Shown here one piece after another: positions 1-8,466 of a stretch of DNA of 64,000 nt. Position 1 is the first letter of the stretch. Each line of letters begins with the position of its first letter. The stretch covers positions 124,001-188,000 of the forward strand of contig NZ_QCXX01000009.1 of assembly GCF_003071065.1 (NCBI RefSeq). The letters run 5' to 3'. Under the pieces are notes generated by a model, which worked only from the letters and a program-made list of their open reading frames with translations, did no database searches and was not told the DNA's origin. The translations under genes were made by a program, and so were the position numbers. This DNA is from Sphingobacterium athyrii. GTDB taxonomy: Bacteria; Bacteroidota; Bacteroidia; Sphingobacteriales; Sphingobacteriaceae.

Positions 1-3000
1 ATCTTTTTCAATGAAATAGATAAAATCACTATCCGAGATTGTACTGGCGCTATTAAAGGGTATATTGATGACAGTATTTTCCTCTGACTTAGCACGTATA
101 TTGATATTCATTGCAGATGTCAGACCCTTGAACTGGAAATTTCCGGAAGCATATGCGGTACCATAATAGATGTTATTATCTTTTATGGTTGTATTCAATA
201 TCATGAAATTTTTTGCTTCAGCAGTTACATCTATATCAGGATCACTTAGCTTATTGAGGTCAACAACGCCGTCGATTGTAGCCACATTATTTTTCTGATC
301 ATATATTTTGAGCCCCGTAAGGAATATTCTATTGTTGGTCACATTGATTTCATCGGAAAGGCGATAAGGCGTCTTTAGGTAATTGATAACCATTGACGCA
401 TTGTCAAGCTTTCCGGTTCCGCTAATTTTAGGATTTAGGATATCGCCCGCAATCGCTAAGTCTGCATTTACTTTGCCCTTAATATTTGATACCAAGCTTC
501 GTAGAAATGGTTGAAAAACGAATACGTCTGTATTTACTAAAGTAGCTTTAAGGTCAAGCTTATTACTTTCGCTTAAATGATTGTAAGATCCAGTGAGTTG
601 AATGAGTTTATCACCTTCCTCTATTTTACTATCGAGTTTGACGAGTTGGTTCTCCGGATCGTAATTGGCACTGAGTGCTAATGCGCCAATCGGAATATTG
701 TTGTAAAGGATAGGAGAGGTCGTAATATTGGCGACGACAAATGGGGATTTAAAAACCGAGTTGACTTCGATCTTTCCATTTAAGTTACCTGATAAATTAA
801 TCCCGTGGGGCTTCGTAATCCCATTTAGGGAGGTGAGATTGAAGTCCTGGAATTTTAAATTGATTTGATCTGAAATGTTATTTGACAGGATGCCATCTAT
901 ATGTACTTTTTGCTCGGCATGGCTTAACGTGAGTTTCTCGAAATACCATTTTCCCTTTGAAATTTTCAATTGCGCATCGTTATTTACAAGCCATTGTTCT
1001 TTGTTTATCAATATATTAGATGGATAGAAATTGATGAAGGCTGGCTTTGCATGTGCAAATCGAATAACACCATTTAGATCTAAACTATTGCTTGCTTCCA
1101 ATTCTGACATCTTAATGTTGAACTGTAAGCTGTCATTGACCAAGGTGTTTGAAATATTAACATTCTTGATATATGTGCTATCGGTAAAATTGATCTGATC
1201 TATAGACGTTTGTAACTCCATATTGTTTAAATTGGCGTTTTGGTCTATAATCAGATGGGTGAGACGAATACCGTTATATTTGAATTCAGGGGCATAAAAG
1301 TTAAAATTTGCAGTTTGCTTCTCGCTGGCAAATTTGGCATTCAACGTTGCCCCACTATCCAGAGAAATATCTTTTCTAAAGAATGTCGCAATGGGTCTGA
1401 ATGATTTGATATTGACATTAAGGTCAAAATCCTGACGGTTGAACTCGCTCTTTTCAAATCCTATTGCCGGAGCGTAGCGCATGGCGAGAGCCTTAAAATA
1501 GGGGACGATCGTATTTAGATCTATTCTCCCCTTGAGATCTATATGTCCAATAGCGGATTGTAGTGTAAGCGACCGCGCCTCTTGATCTCCTTCTGCAAGG
1601 AAATTAATATTTTTAATCGCAAATTTACCTTTGGAGGAAGTGAAACTTACACTGTCAGATTTAAATTCCCCTGTAATGTCATTGATGTTGTCTCCAATTA
1701 AGCTCGTATGGAATTTAGTATCAATAATATTGATTGAGTCCCCATGGAAGAAATTGAGCTTTTTTAAATTAGCCTGTTGGATATCAGCATCCAGATGATA
1801 GTCCGGACGGCTGGACCAATCTATGTCAGTGGTGAACTTTAATCTGAGGTTTGGGTCGTTTACTTCCCCTGAGCCAAGAAATAATTGTTTGTCTATATTT
1901 CCATTTACTCGTATTTGCTGATAGGTATATTGCTTAAAATTGAAATTAGTGAGATTGCCGGCGACATTCAGCTTTAGGTGCTTGGGATCGGTACCTACTC
2001 CATCAAGCTGTAGGTCGAAGCCCGAACTGCCGAGATCTTTTACCTTTGTTATTTTACCAAGATCAAATGTTGGTGATTGAAACTTACCAGCATATTTGAT
2101 TTCTTTACGTAGATCCAATGTTCCGTCAGCTGTAACATCGCCGATAGCTGTGGTGAAGCTTCCTTTTGTTTTAAAGTTGTTATACTGACCATTTAGACTG
2201 CCTTTGAACGCGAATTTATTGAAAAGGGCAACCACTTCAGGAAGTTTGAAGTTTTTTAAATGGCCAAGCTCGCGGATAACATTTTCAAGATCGCTATATT
2301 CAGAGGCAATTAAAACCTTGGGAACAATAAACTCTGTTTTGTCAATATCAGGTAGGCCGATAATTTTGAGATTACCCGCTAACTTCGTGTTTTTCCCGAT
2401 GGTCAAATCTACCTGTGAAGCATTGATAGCTGAAACGGTACCTTCCAGATCGGATTTTTTAATCTTTACATCAAACTTGACCTGGTGCATGGGCGAAGAA
2501 AAGAAAGCGATATCTTCTGAGTGTATGTGCGAGTCGCGCGCCTGTATCTTTACATTGACTTTGTGAATAAAGTCCGAAAAATCCGAAAAATTAGTATAGC
2601 TTAATTTTAAATAATTCTTGAATGTGGAACGGTTGGTTGTAAGCATAAGGTCAATCAGTTCAATGCTTTTGGTGCTGACTGAGGCATGGGCCAGGAGCCC
2701 TTTGATAACCAAACCTTTTTTCTCGTTAAGATTGAATGTTTTGATATCCGCTGAGATTTGATTGGAATCAATTTTTATATTCTTAAAGTGTGCATTGAGT
2801 TTGGATATACCCAGATCGCCAAAGTCCACAACTTTATTGTAGTGTTTTTGTTTGTGATTAACGTAGTTAAAGGAATTGTTATTGATGATGAGTTCTTTAA
2901 CATCAAAAATTATTTTTTTTGAGCTTTTCTTCTTTTCCTTTTTCGGTGGGTTGAAATACCGGATTAAAAATGAGATGTTGCTGCTGTCCTTAAATTGTTC

Positions 3001-3321
3001 GAAATTACTTTCCGTATTCTCAATTTTCAATTTGTTGATGACTACTTTATTTAATTCTATCAGTTGCGATAGATTGACACTGGCTTCAATTTTTTCGGAC
3101 TTTATTATTTTTTTGCCCTCCTGTGTATAGATTTCGAATCCTTCTATAACAAGGGATTTGAAGGGTTTAAAATAGATGCTTTTTAAATTGATTTTGGTAT
3201 CGAGCTCGTTGGATAAATAGTTGACAGCCTTTTGCGCAACAAAGTTTTGTACGGGCTTTAGCTGTAGCGATAATGCCAATGCAAGCAGTATAATGAATAT
3301 ACTACCCAGGACTATTGACAT
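1..3321 (-). CDS. tamB: Translocation/assembly module TamB-like protein (C-terminus beyond window)
   Basis: Inner-membrane-anchored, periplasm-spanning AsmA/TamB-type protein, a family that helps move lipids or beta-barrel proteins to the outer membrane. The frame is open from ATG 3321 to the left edge (1107 codons) and the stop lies outside. The protein starts with one hydrophobic segment (about residues 2-17, SIVLGSIFIILLALALSL), then an AsmA-like start (LKPVQNFVAQKAVNYL) and hundreds of residues of repetitive amphipathic beta-strand sequence. The last visible residues (SDSDFIYFIEKD) resemble the region before the C-terminal TamB (DUF490) domain. No ATG lies upstream in frame, although the frame stays open into tsaD. 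It is divergent from tsaD with 52 bp between the starts. Family assignment is by overall pattern and typical neighbourhood. Confidence 0.8.
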   Translation of the reverse strand, partial: MSIVLGSIFIILLALALSLQLKPVQNFVAQKAVNYLSNELDTKINLKSIYFKPFKSLVIEGFEIYTQEGKKIIKSEKIEASVNLSQLIELNKVVINKLKIENTESNFEQFKDSSNISFLIRYFNPPKKEKKKSSKKIIFDVKELIINNNSFNYVNHKQKHYNKVVDFGDLGISKLNAHFKNIKIDSNQISADIKTFNLNEKKGLVIKGLLAHASVSTKSIELIDLMLTTNRSTFKNYLKLSYTNFSDFSDFIHKVNVKIQARDSHIHSEDIAFFSSPMHQVKFDVKIKKSDLEGTVSAINASQVDLTIGKNTKLAGNLKIIGLPDIDKTEFIVPKVLIASEYSDLENVIRELGHLKNFKLPEVVALFNKFAFKGSLNGQYNNFKTKGSFTTAIGDVTADGTLDLRKEIKYAGKFQSPTFDLGKITKVKDLGSSGFDLQLDGVGTDPKHLKLNVAGNLTNFNFKQYTYQQIRVNGNIDKQLFLGSGEVNDPNLRLKFTTDIDWSSRPDYHLDADIQQANLKKLNFFHGDSINIIDTKFHTSLIGDNINDITGEFKSDSVSFTSSKGKFAIKNINFLAEGDQEARSLTLQSAIGHIDLKGRIDLNTIVPYFKALAMRYAPAIGFEKSEFNRQDFDLNVNIKSFRPIATFFRKDISLDSGATLNAKFASEKQTANFNFYAPEFKYNGIRLTHLIIDQNANLNNMELQTSIDQINFTDSTYIKNVNISNTLVNDSLQFNIKMSELEASNSLDLNGVIRFAHAKPAFINFYPSNILINKEQWLVNNDAQLKISKGKWYFEKLTLSHAEQKVHIDGILSNNISDQINLKFQDFNLTSLNGITKPHGINLSGNLNGKIEVNSVFKSPFVVANITTSPILYNNIPIGALALSANYDPENQLVKLDSKIEEGDKLIQLTGSYNHLSESNKLDLKATLVNTDVFVFQPFLRSLVSNIKGKVNADLAIAGDILNPKISGTGKLDNASMVINYLKTPYRLSDEINVTNNRIFLTGLKIYDQKNNVATIDGVVDLNKLSDPDIDVTAEAKNFMILNTTIKDNNIYYGTAYASGNFQFKGLTSAMNINIRAKSEENTVINIPFNSASTISDSDFIYFIEKD

Positions 3322-3341
3322 TATTTTAATTATTTTTTTGA

Positions 3342-3349
3342 TACTTTTG
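3342..3349 (+). promoter_or_regulatory. Bacteroidota-type -7 element for tsaD
   Basis: TACTTTTG fits the TAnnTTTG consensus and lies 24 bp before the tsaD ATG. A TTG at 3315-3317 could be the -33 element, but the 24-nt spacing is longer than usual, so only the -7 element is convincing. Confidence 0.45.
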
Positions 3350-3373
3350 TATTCTAATTTATTACCTCTAGCT

Positions 3374-4375
3374 ATGGCTATTATTTTAGGAATTGAATCC
3401 TCTTGTGATGAAACCTCCGCTTCTATTTGTATTAACGGTGAAATTCATTCAAATGTTATTGCGACTCAGGCAATCCACGCAAAATATGGTGGAGTAGTTC
3501 CCGAGTTAGCTTCACGTGCCCATCAACAAAACATTATTCCTACGGTGGACGAAGCCATTCGTCAAGCAAAAATAAGCAAAAATCAAATAGATGCAGTGAG
3601 TTTTACACGTGGACCTGGATTATTGGGCGCTCTTTTGGTCGGAACTTCTTTTGCTAAATCATTTGCGCTTGCACAGAATGTCCCGTTAATCGATATAAAT
3701 CACATGCAGGCGCATATTTTGGCCCATTTTATTGAGGAACCAAAGCCAAGTTTTCCTTTTTTGTGCCTTACCGTTTCGGGAGGACATACACAAATTGTCT
3801 TGGTAAAAGATTACTTTGAAATGGAGTTATTGGGCGAGACACTTGACGATGCGGCAGGGGAGGCCTTTGATAAAACAGCTAAGGTTTTGAATCTCCCTTA
3901 CCCCGGTGGGCCACTTATCGATAAATTTGCAAAGGAGGGGAATCCCAGTTCCTACAAATTACCCGAACCGCAGATACCTGGACTCAACTTTAGTTTTTCC
4001 GGATTAAAGACAGCTATACTTTACCTTGTTCAAGATCAGCTAAAATTGAATCCTGATTTCTTGACAGAAAATATGGCAGATCTATGTGCCAGTGTGCAAT
4101 CCCGCATTGTTTCTATCTTATTGAACAAATTGAAAAAGGCTGCGAAACAAACTGGGGTAAAGGATATTGCCATAGCGGGTGGTGTTTCAGCAAATTCAGG
4201 ACTCAGAAAGGGATTGATCGAAATGGGAGAGCAATATCATTGGAATGTTTTTATCCCAAAATTTGAGTATTGTACAGATAATGCAGCGATGATCGCCATC
4301 GCTGGATATTATAAATATCTGAAAGGAGAGTTTGTCGGGCAGGATGTCGCTCCGATGGCTAGGATGCATCTTTAA
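3374..4375 (+). CDS. tsaD: tRNA N6-adenosine threonylcarbamoyltransferase TsaD
   Basis: Transfers the threonylcarbamoyl group onto A37 of ANN-decoding tRNAs (t6A), acting in the cytoplasm with TsaB and TsaE. The 333-residue length from ATG 3374 is normal for the family; the frame runs further upstream but that part has no homology. Visible hallmarks are the N-terminal ILGIESSCDETSASI, the metal-binding histidines in NHMQAHILAHF, SGGHTQIV, the GETLDDAAGEAFDKTAK segment, FSFSGLKTAI, GGVSANSGLR and CTDNAAMIA. The partner gene tsaB is at 30157-30858 in the same window. Identification is secure. Confidence 0.97.
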   Translation: MAIILGIESSCDETSASICINGEIHSNVIATQAIHAKYGGVVPELASRAHQQNIIPTVDEAIRQAKISKNQIDAVSFTRGPGLLGALLVGTSFAKSFALAQNVPLIDINHMQAHILAHFIEEPKPSFPFLCLTVSGGHTQIVLVKDYFEMELLGETLDDAAGEAFDKTAKVLNLPYPGGPLIDKFAKEGNPSSYKLPEPQIPGLNFSFSGLKTAILYLVQDQLKLNPDFLTENMADLCASVQSRIVSILLNKLKKAAKQTGVKDIAIAGGVSANSGLRKGLIEMGEQYHWNVFIPKFEYCTDNAAMIAIAGYYKYLKGEFVGQDVAPMARMHL

Positions 4376-4384
4376 GAGTAAAGA

Positions 4385-4419
4385 ATTGTTCCTTTAATGA
4401 ATTGGATTAAGGGAACAAT
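4385..4419. terminator. Hairpin between convergent tsaD and lipoprotein gene
   Basis: A 14-bp stem (ATTGTTCCTTTAAT with ATTAAGGGAACAAT, one G-T wobble) around a 7-nt loop, placed just after the tsaD stop and just before the end of the opposing gene. The T-rich tract on the + side (gtcttgtttta) is modest. It is probably a shared bidirectional terminator. Confidence 0.55.
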
Positions 4420-4427
4420 GTCTTGTT

Positions 4428-5249
4428 TTATAAGGGTGAACTATAGCCATAGGCTTGCGCAGCTGAGCTAAATTTATCTTTCTTGGGTTGATAGAAATTT
4501 AATTCATAACCCTCAGCACCCCAAAAGATGCTCACAAAACTAACACCAATTTCTGAACGCAATACGGTGAGAACCTGAAAAGCCTCATTATCAAATTGTC
4601 CGCCATCATCGACTCGCCAAGTACTAATGTCATCGTAAGTGGCCGGAAAATCCAGATTAATCAGCTGATCTTCTTTAGCATAGGAGAATACAGCTAGCGC
4701 TGAGTCCTGCTGATTTTCAAAAACTGTTAGATTGAACTCAGCTTTGTCTTTCAGTACAGCAATGGTTGTACTTTTATTGATTTTCCTATTGTATTTTTTT
4801 TCAAGTTTTTCTTTAATTTCCGGACTTGTTTCATGCTGAACTTTTGTAAAAGGTTCAATTTTATATTCATTCACGAACGACTGATTGACGAGCATTCCGA
4901 AATCTCCCGACTTAATTTCATTTTTTATCGTAAACAATGAACCTTCACTATTTGCAAAGTTTTGGGCTGTTTGTCTGCCATTACTCTCTTTATTATCCGT
5001 TTTGTTCTGTATAAATTCCAGTGGGCTAACTTGATCTTCGATAATGACATAATTGTATTTTTCGGGACTTTCCATCGCCTGATCCATAGGAAGGGCAATT
5101 AGTGAATCTTTTTGTTGATTCAAAAAGCCAAAATAAGGTGAAATCATCTGTTCTTTATTTTCACTCTTAACCGATGGTTTGGATTGGTTTTGACTGTTGT
5201 CACAACCATATAATGTTAGTAGAAGAATAGCTAAAAAAAGTGATTTCAT
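4428..5249 (-). CDS. Predicted lipoprotein of unknown function
   Basis: A 273-residue exported protein. The start is placed at ATG 5249 because it gives a clean lipoprotein signal (MKSLFLAILLLTLYGC, lipobox LYGC); a TTG four codons upstream is less likely. The mature part begins with an Asn/Gln/Ser/Lys-rich linker and shows no motif I recognise; it is hydrophilic with alternating strand-like segments near the C-terminus (IGVSFVSIFWGAEGYELNFY). It is convergent with tsaD and divergent from the TonB-family gene. The function is unknown; an outer-membrane or periplasmic location is inferred from the lipobox. Confidence 0.8.
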   Translation of the reverse strand: MKSLFLAILLLTLYGCDNSQNQSKPSVKSENKEQMISPYFGFLNQQKDSLIALPMDQAMESPEKYNYVIIEDQVSPLEFIQNKTDNKESNGRQTAQNFANSEGSLFTIKNEIKSGDFGMLVNQSFVNEYKIEPFTKVQHETSPEIKEKLEKKYNRKINKSTTIAVLKDKAEFNLTVFENQQDSALAVFSYAKEDQLINLDFPATYDDISTWRVDDGGQFDNEAFQVLTVLRSEIGVSFVSIFWGAEGYELNFYQPKKDKFSSAAQAYGYSSPL

Positions 5250-5321
5250 AAGCGTGTGCAAAAATTTTATGAAATATAAGGGTTTCGCGCATCATAATGA
5301 AAAGATTTAAGCTTTAATGTT

Positions 5322-6230
5322 ATGATGAACTCAAAATTGAATATCTATCGCAAAGAATGGCTGGATGTTATCTTTGCAGGCCGCAACAAAATGTATGGTG
5401 CTTATGAATTGCGGAATTTGTCAAATAGAGCAACGAATGTGGGGCTGGCCATCGTTGTTTCTTTTGCGTTCCTTTTGATTGCGGGGTCCTATGGCTATAG
5501 CAGATACTTTAAGAAAGCTATACCTGATACAATTACTACAATTGAAGTTCTAACTCCCGAGGATCTCAATGAAATTCAGAAGGAGGCTGACAAAAAAGAG
5601 GAGGTGAAAGAAGAGCCTATTTTAATGCAGGAGAAAGCACCGCAACAGATAGCACAGGATCTTTCGAAGTTTGATTTGGTGCGTATGCCCGAGCCGAAGA
5701 TTACAAAAGCAAGTAAAGTGACAGAGGATGTTGCTACGCAGGATGAGCTGAATAAACCCAATACAATGACTGCTCGTATTACATTAAAGGCGAATGCTGC
5801 CGGAACACATATTGCACGAGGTGAATTTGGTTCGTCTAAAAAGGATGGCGGAATTACCGGGCATAAAGAGGGGGCCGTGTCAGGAGGAGGAACAGATGGA
5901 AATGCTGACCAGCCTTTTATTACGGTGGAAATCATGCCCACTCCGGTGGGCGGACTGCCAGCTTTCATGAAATGGGTTTCAGAAAATTATGGTTTTCCAC
6001 AGTCAGCTTTGGATCAAGGAGTATCGGGCGTGATCGAAGTCTCTTTTGTTGTAGAGCGGGACGGATCCTTGACTGATATTGCTGTAAAACGCGATATGAA
6101 GTTCGGAACGGGGGAGGCTGCGATCAACCTATTGAAAAAGGCGAGAAAGTGGAAACCAGGTGTTCAGAACGGACGTGCTGTGCGGGTGGCTTATACATTA
6201 CCTATCCGTTTAAGCGCAGTATCCCAATAA
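5322..6230 (+). CDS. TonB family energy-transducing protein
   Basis: A 302-residue TonB-like protein that would couple the inner-membrane proton motive force to TonB-dependent outer-membrane receptors. A short cytoplasmic N-terminus (YRKEWLDVIFAGRNKMYGAYELR, typical of Bacteroidota TonB) precedes one membrane helix at about residues 40-60. A charged Glu/Lys-rich periplasmic linker follows, then a Gly-rich stretch, then a TonB C-terminal domain from about residue 205 (GVSGVIEVSFVVERDGSLTD, later VRVAYTLPIRLS). No exbB or exbD is adjacent, so this is one of the accessory TonB paralogues common in the phylum. The start could be either of two adjacent ATGs (5322 or 5325). Confidence 0.9.
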   Translation: MMNSKLNIYRKEWLDVIFAGRNKMYGAYELRNLSNRATNVGLAIVVSFAFLLIAGSYGYSRYFKKAIPDTITTIEVLTPEDLNEIQKEADKKEEVKEEPILMQEKAPQQIAQDLSKFDLVRMPEPKITKASKVTEDVATQDELNKPNTMTARITLKANAAGTHIARGEFGSSKKDGGITGHKEGAVSGGGTDGNADQPFITVEIMPTPVGGLPAFMKWVSENYGFPQSALDQGVSGVIEVSFVVERDGSLTDIAVKRDMKFGTGEAAINLLKKARKWKPGVQNGRAVRVAYTLPIRLSAVSQ

Positions 6231-6358
6231 TATCTTTCTTAACTTTATTTAACAGATGACGTTTTAAACTTTTGGTGGTCAAAAACACTCTTATAGATAA
6301 ATAGGTTGAAAAGATGACCTATTAAATTGATAGATTGTTGATTTATAAAAATAGAGAG

Positions 6359-6865
6359 ATGAAAAAATTGATGTTAAGTTTGGCGTTATCCGGATTAATG
6401 TTAACAGGTTTCGCGCAGGAGAAAGAGGATCTTAAATCAGATACCAAAGAAATGAGTGCACCAATAAACAGGCATTCGAAAGATAGAAAGCATGATGGCT
6501 TAAAAAATAAAAATCCCGAAGAATTGGCTAAGATCAAGACAGATCGCATGGACCAAAAGTTGAAGTTTACAGATCAACAACGTAAAGAGGTGTATGCATT
6601 TCATTTGAAGCAAGCACAGGATCATAAAAAAATAGCAGCAGAGCGTAAATTGTATCGCGAAAAAATGAGAAGACAACGTGCTGCTGATCATAAAAAAATG
6701 ATGGCTTTATTGACTCCGGAGCAACAAAAGACATTGAAGGATTCTTACGCTGAGAACCATAAAATGCACAAAGAGCATTGGAGAAAGGATCGACAAATGC
6801 GGAAAGGAGATTTTCAGAAAGGTGTGAACGAGAAAGCAGTTGACGCTGAAGCGAAAACAACATAA
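6359..6865 (+). CDS. Small helical periplasmic protein (DUF4890-like)
   Basis: A 168-residue secreted protein. The start is put at ATG 6359, which opens a good signal peptide (MKKLMLSLALSGLMLTGFAQ, cleavage after AQ); TTG codons upstream are rejected. The mature protein is very rich in Lys, Arg, His and Gln and almost wholly alpha-helical, with an LTPEQQKTLKDSY segment that recalls the LTxxQ repeats of Spy/CpxP-type proteins. Such small DUF4890-type proteins are frequent in Sphingobacteriaceae and are uncharacterised. The relation to Spy-like chaperones is an inference. A terminator follows at 6916. Confidence 0.75.
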   Translation: MKKLMLSLALSGLMLTGFAQEKEDLKSDTKEMSAPINRHSKDRKHDGLKNKNPEELAKIKTDRMDQKLKFTDQQRKEVYAFHLKQAQDHKKIAAERKLYREKMRRQRAADHKKMMALLTPEQQKTLKDSYAENHKMHKEHWRKDRQMRKGDFQKGVNEKAVDAEAKTT

Positions 6866-6915
6866 GGTTAATAAAAAGAATAGTTTTCATATTAATAATT
6901 GGTGAGTGTTAGTTG

Positions 6916-6940
6916 AAAGGGGGATCATAGATCCCCTTTT
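6916..6940 (+). terminator. Rho-independent terminator after the DUF4890-like gene
   Basis: A strong GC stem, AAAGGGGGATC paired with GATCCCCTTTT around ATA, followed by T-rich sequence. It lies 50 bp after the stop. Confidence 0.75.
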
Positions 6941-6978
6941 CTATGTTGATATCAATCAAGTTAACACAGCATTTGGCT

Positions 6979-8370
6979 TTATGAATCTTTATTTTTTTGC
7001 TGTTCCTTCCATTGTCTAGAAAAGGATTTTTCCGCTAGCTTCGGTAGCTCCCGTTGATCGCCCCAGGTTTTCTTAAAAAACTTTCTAAGGAAAAAGTTCT
7101 TGAATTTTCCACCAAAAAAATCAATTAGTTTTCGGCGTTGTATTCCGTATGTGAACCAGCTCCAGACTTTTTGTTCCGTTTTCGTCGATAAGCCCTGTTC
7201 CACCGAATCCTTTCGGTTGACAAGAAGCATGCGTTGAATATCGATACCTACAGGACACACTTCAGTGCATTTACCACAGAGGGTGGACGCATAGCTTAAA
7301 TGTTTAAACTCCTTCATCCCATTTAAATGAGGTGAAATTAAAGACCCAATTGGTCCCTGATAAGTTGTTTCATACGTATGGCCGCCGATATTTTGATAAA
7401 TAGGACAGACATTTAAACATGCTCCACAGCGGATACAATATAGCCCCTGACGTTGTTCTTTCTGCGCAAGGAGATTACTGCGTCCATTGTCAAGCAGGAT
7501 AACATACATTTCTTCGGGGCCATCAGATTCATAAGACTGTTTTGGTCCTGTGAGTAGGGTGTTATAAACTGTTAAGTTTTGACCTGTACCGTGAGTGGAT
7601 AAAAGTGGCCAAAATACTTCTAGATCCTGTAGCGTGGGGATGATTTTCTCTATACCCACCACAGCAATATGTGTTTTTGGAAAAGTGGAGGTCAGACGTG
7701 CATTCCCTTCGTTTTCTGTAATCGCTATACTCCCTGTTTCAGCGACTAAAAAATTAGCTCCTGTAATACCTACTTCTGCTGCTAAATATTTGTCTCTTAA
7801 TAATTCGCGAGCTTTCAGTGTCAAATGTTCTGCGGATGCATCTAAGGGAGTATCAAATTTTTCATGAAAAAGCTTAGCGATGTCTTCCAGGCTTAAATGC
7901 ATTGCAGGTGTGACAAAATGGTAGGGTTTCTGGTCTAGGAGCTGAATAATATATTCTCCAAGATCAGTCTCAATGGCTTCTATGTTTTTGGATTCCAGAA
8001 AATGATTTAATTCAATTTCTTCCGTAGCCATAGATTTAGATTTTACAATCGACCGTGTTCTTTTTCGTTCGATTATTTTATAAATCTCCTCACGCGCTTC
8101 GTCGGCATCATTTGCCCAGATTACTTTTCCGCCACGTGCGGTGAAATTTGCCTCAAATTGTAATAGATATCGATCGAGATTTTCCATTACTTTCCATTTG
8201 ATCAAATTTGCTTTGGTTTTGGAGTTATCGAGGTCCGCAAATTTGCTTTTCCCTTTTTCGAAAGCAATACTGTATTTGTCGATATTGTAATTGATAATAT
8301 CGCGATGTTTGGTGTCAAATGCTTTCTGTGCACTTTCCTTTAAAAACGTATTTGCCGTACTCTCTGACAT
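6979..8370 (-). CDS. lutB: LutB/LldF-type iron-sulfur lactate-oxidation subunit
   Basis: A 463-residue cytoplasmic protein of the LutB family, which with LutA and LutC oxidises L-lactate to pyruvate. An N-terminal LutB/YkgG-like domain (about 50-290; TGANFLVAETGSIAITENEGN is typical) is followed by ferredoxin-type clusters: C312-x2-C315-x2-C318-x3-C322-P, and C365-x2-C368-x3-C372-P. The C-terminus is basic. LutA and LutC, usually encoded beside LutB, are not next to it here, so either they lie elsewhere or this copy works with other partners. It follows aspS on the same strand, separated by a terminator. Confidence 0.88.
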   Translation of the reverse strand: MSESTANTFLKESAQKAFDTKHRDIINYNIDKYSIAFEKGKSKFADLDNSKTKANLIKWKVMENLDRYLLQFEANFTARGGKVIWANDADEAREEIYKIIERKRTRSIVKSKSMATEEIELNHFLESKNIEAIETDLGEYIIQLLDQKPYHFVTPAMHLSLEDIAKLFHEKFDTPLDASAEHLTLKARELLRDKYLAAEVGITGANFLVAETGSIAITENEGNARLTSTFPKTHIAVVGIEKIIPTLQDLEVFWPLLSTHGTGQNLTVYNTLLTGPKQSYESDGPEEMYVILLDNGRSNLLAQKEQRQGLYCIRCGACLNVCPIYQNIGGHTYETTYQGPIGSLISPHLNGMKEFKHLSYASTLCGKCTEVCPVGIDIQRMLLVNRKDSVEQGLSTKTEQKVWSWFTYGIQRRKLIDFFGGKFKNFFLRKFFKKTWGDQRELPKLAEKSFSRQWKEQQKNKDS

Positions 8371-8393
8371 CTAATCTGCTGATTTTTCACAAA

Positions 8394-8421
8394 AAAAGTT
8401 GGTCGTTTCCTACCAACTTTT
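8394..8421 (-). terminator. Rho-independent terminator of aspS
   Basis: Read on the minus strand, AAAAGTTGGT pairs with ACCAACTTTT around an 8-nt loop and a run of T follows. It sits between the aspS stop and the lutB start. Confidence 0.75.
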
Positions 8422-8466
8422 AAATATAGTGTTAATAAATTGTTTCTCGAAAAGCGAGCTTGAAAT

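Noticed and set aside
2204..2566. Open frame of 120 codons on the + strand inside tamB
   Set aside because: It is antisense to the long tamB frame, with composition typical of a shadow of AT-rich coding sequence and no recognisable protein features. The same holds for 2876-3130.
5576..5968. Minus-strand frame of 130 codons inside the TonB gene
   Set aside because: It is a shadow of the real plus-strand gene with odd Pro/Ser composition and no start context.
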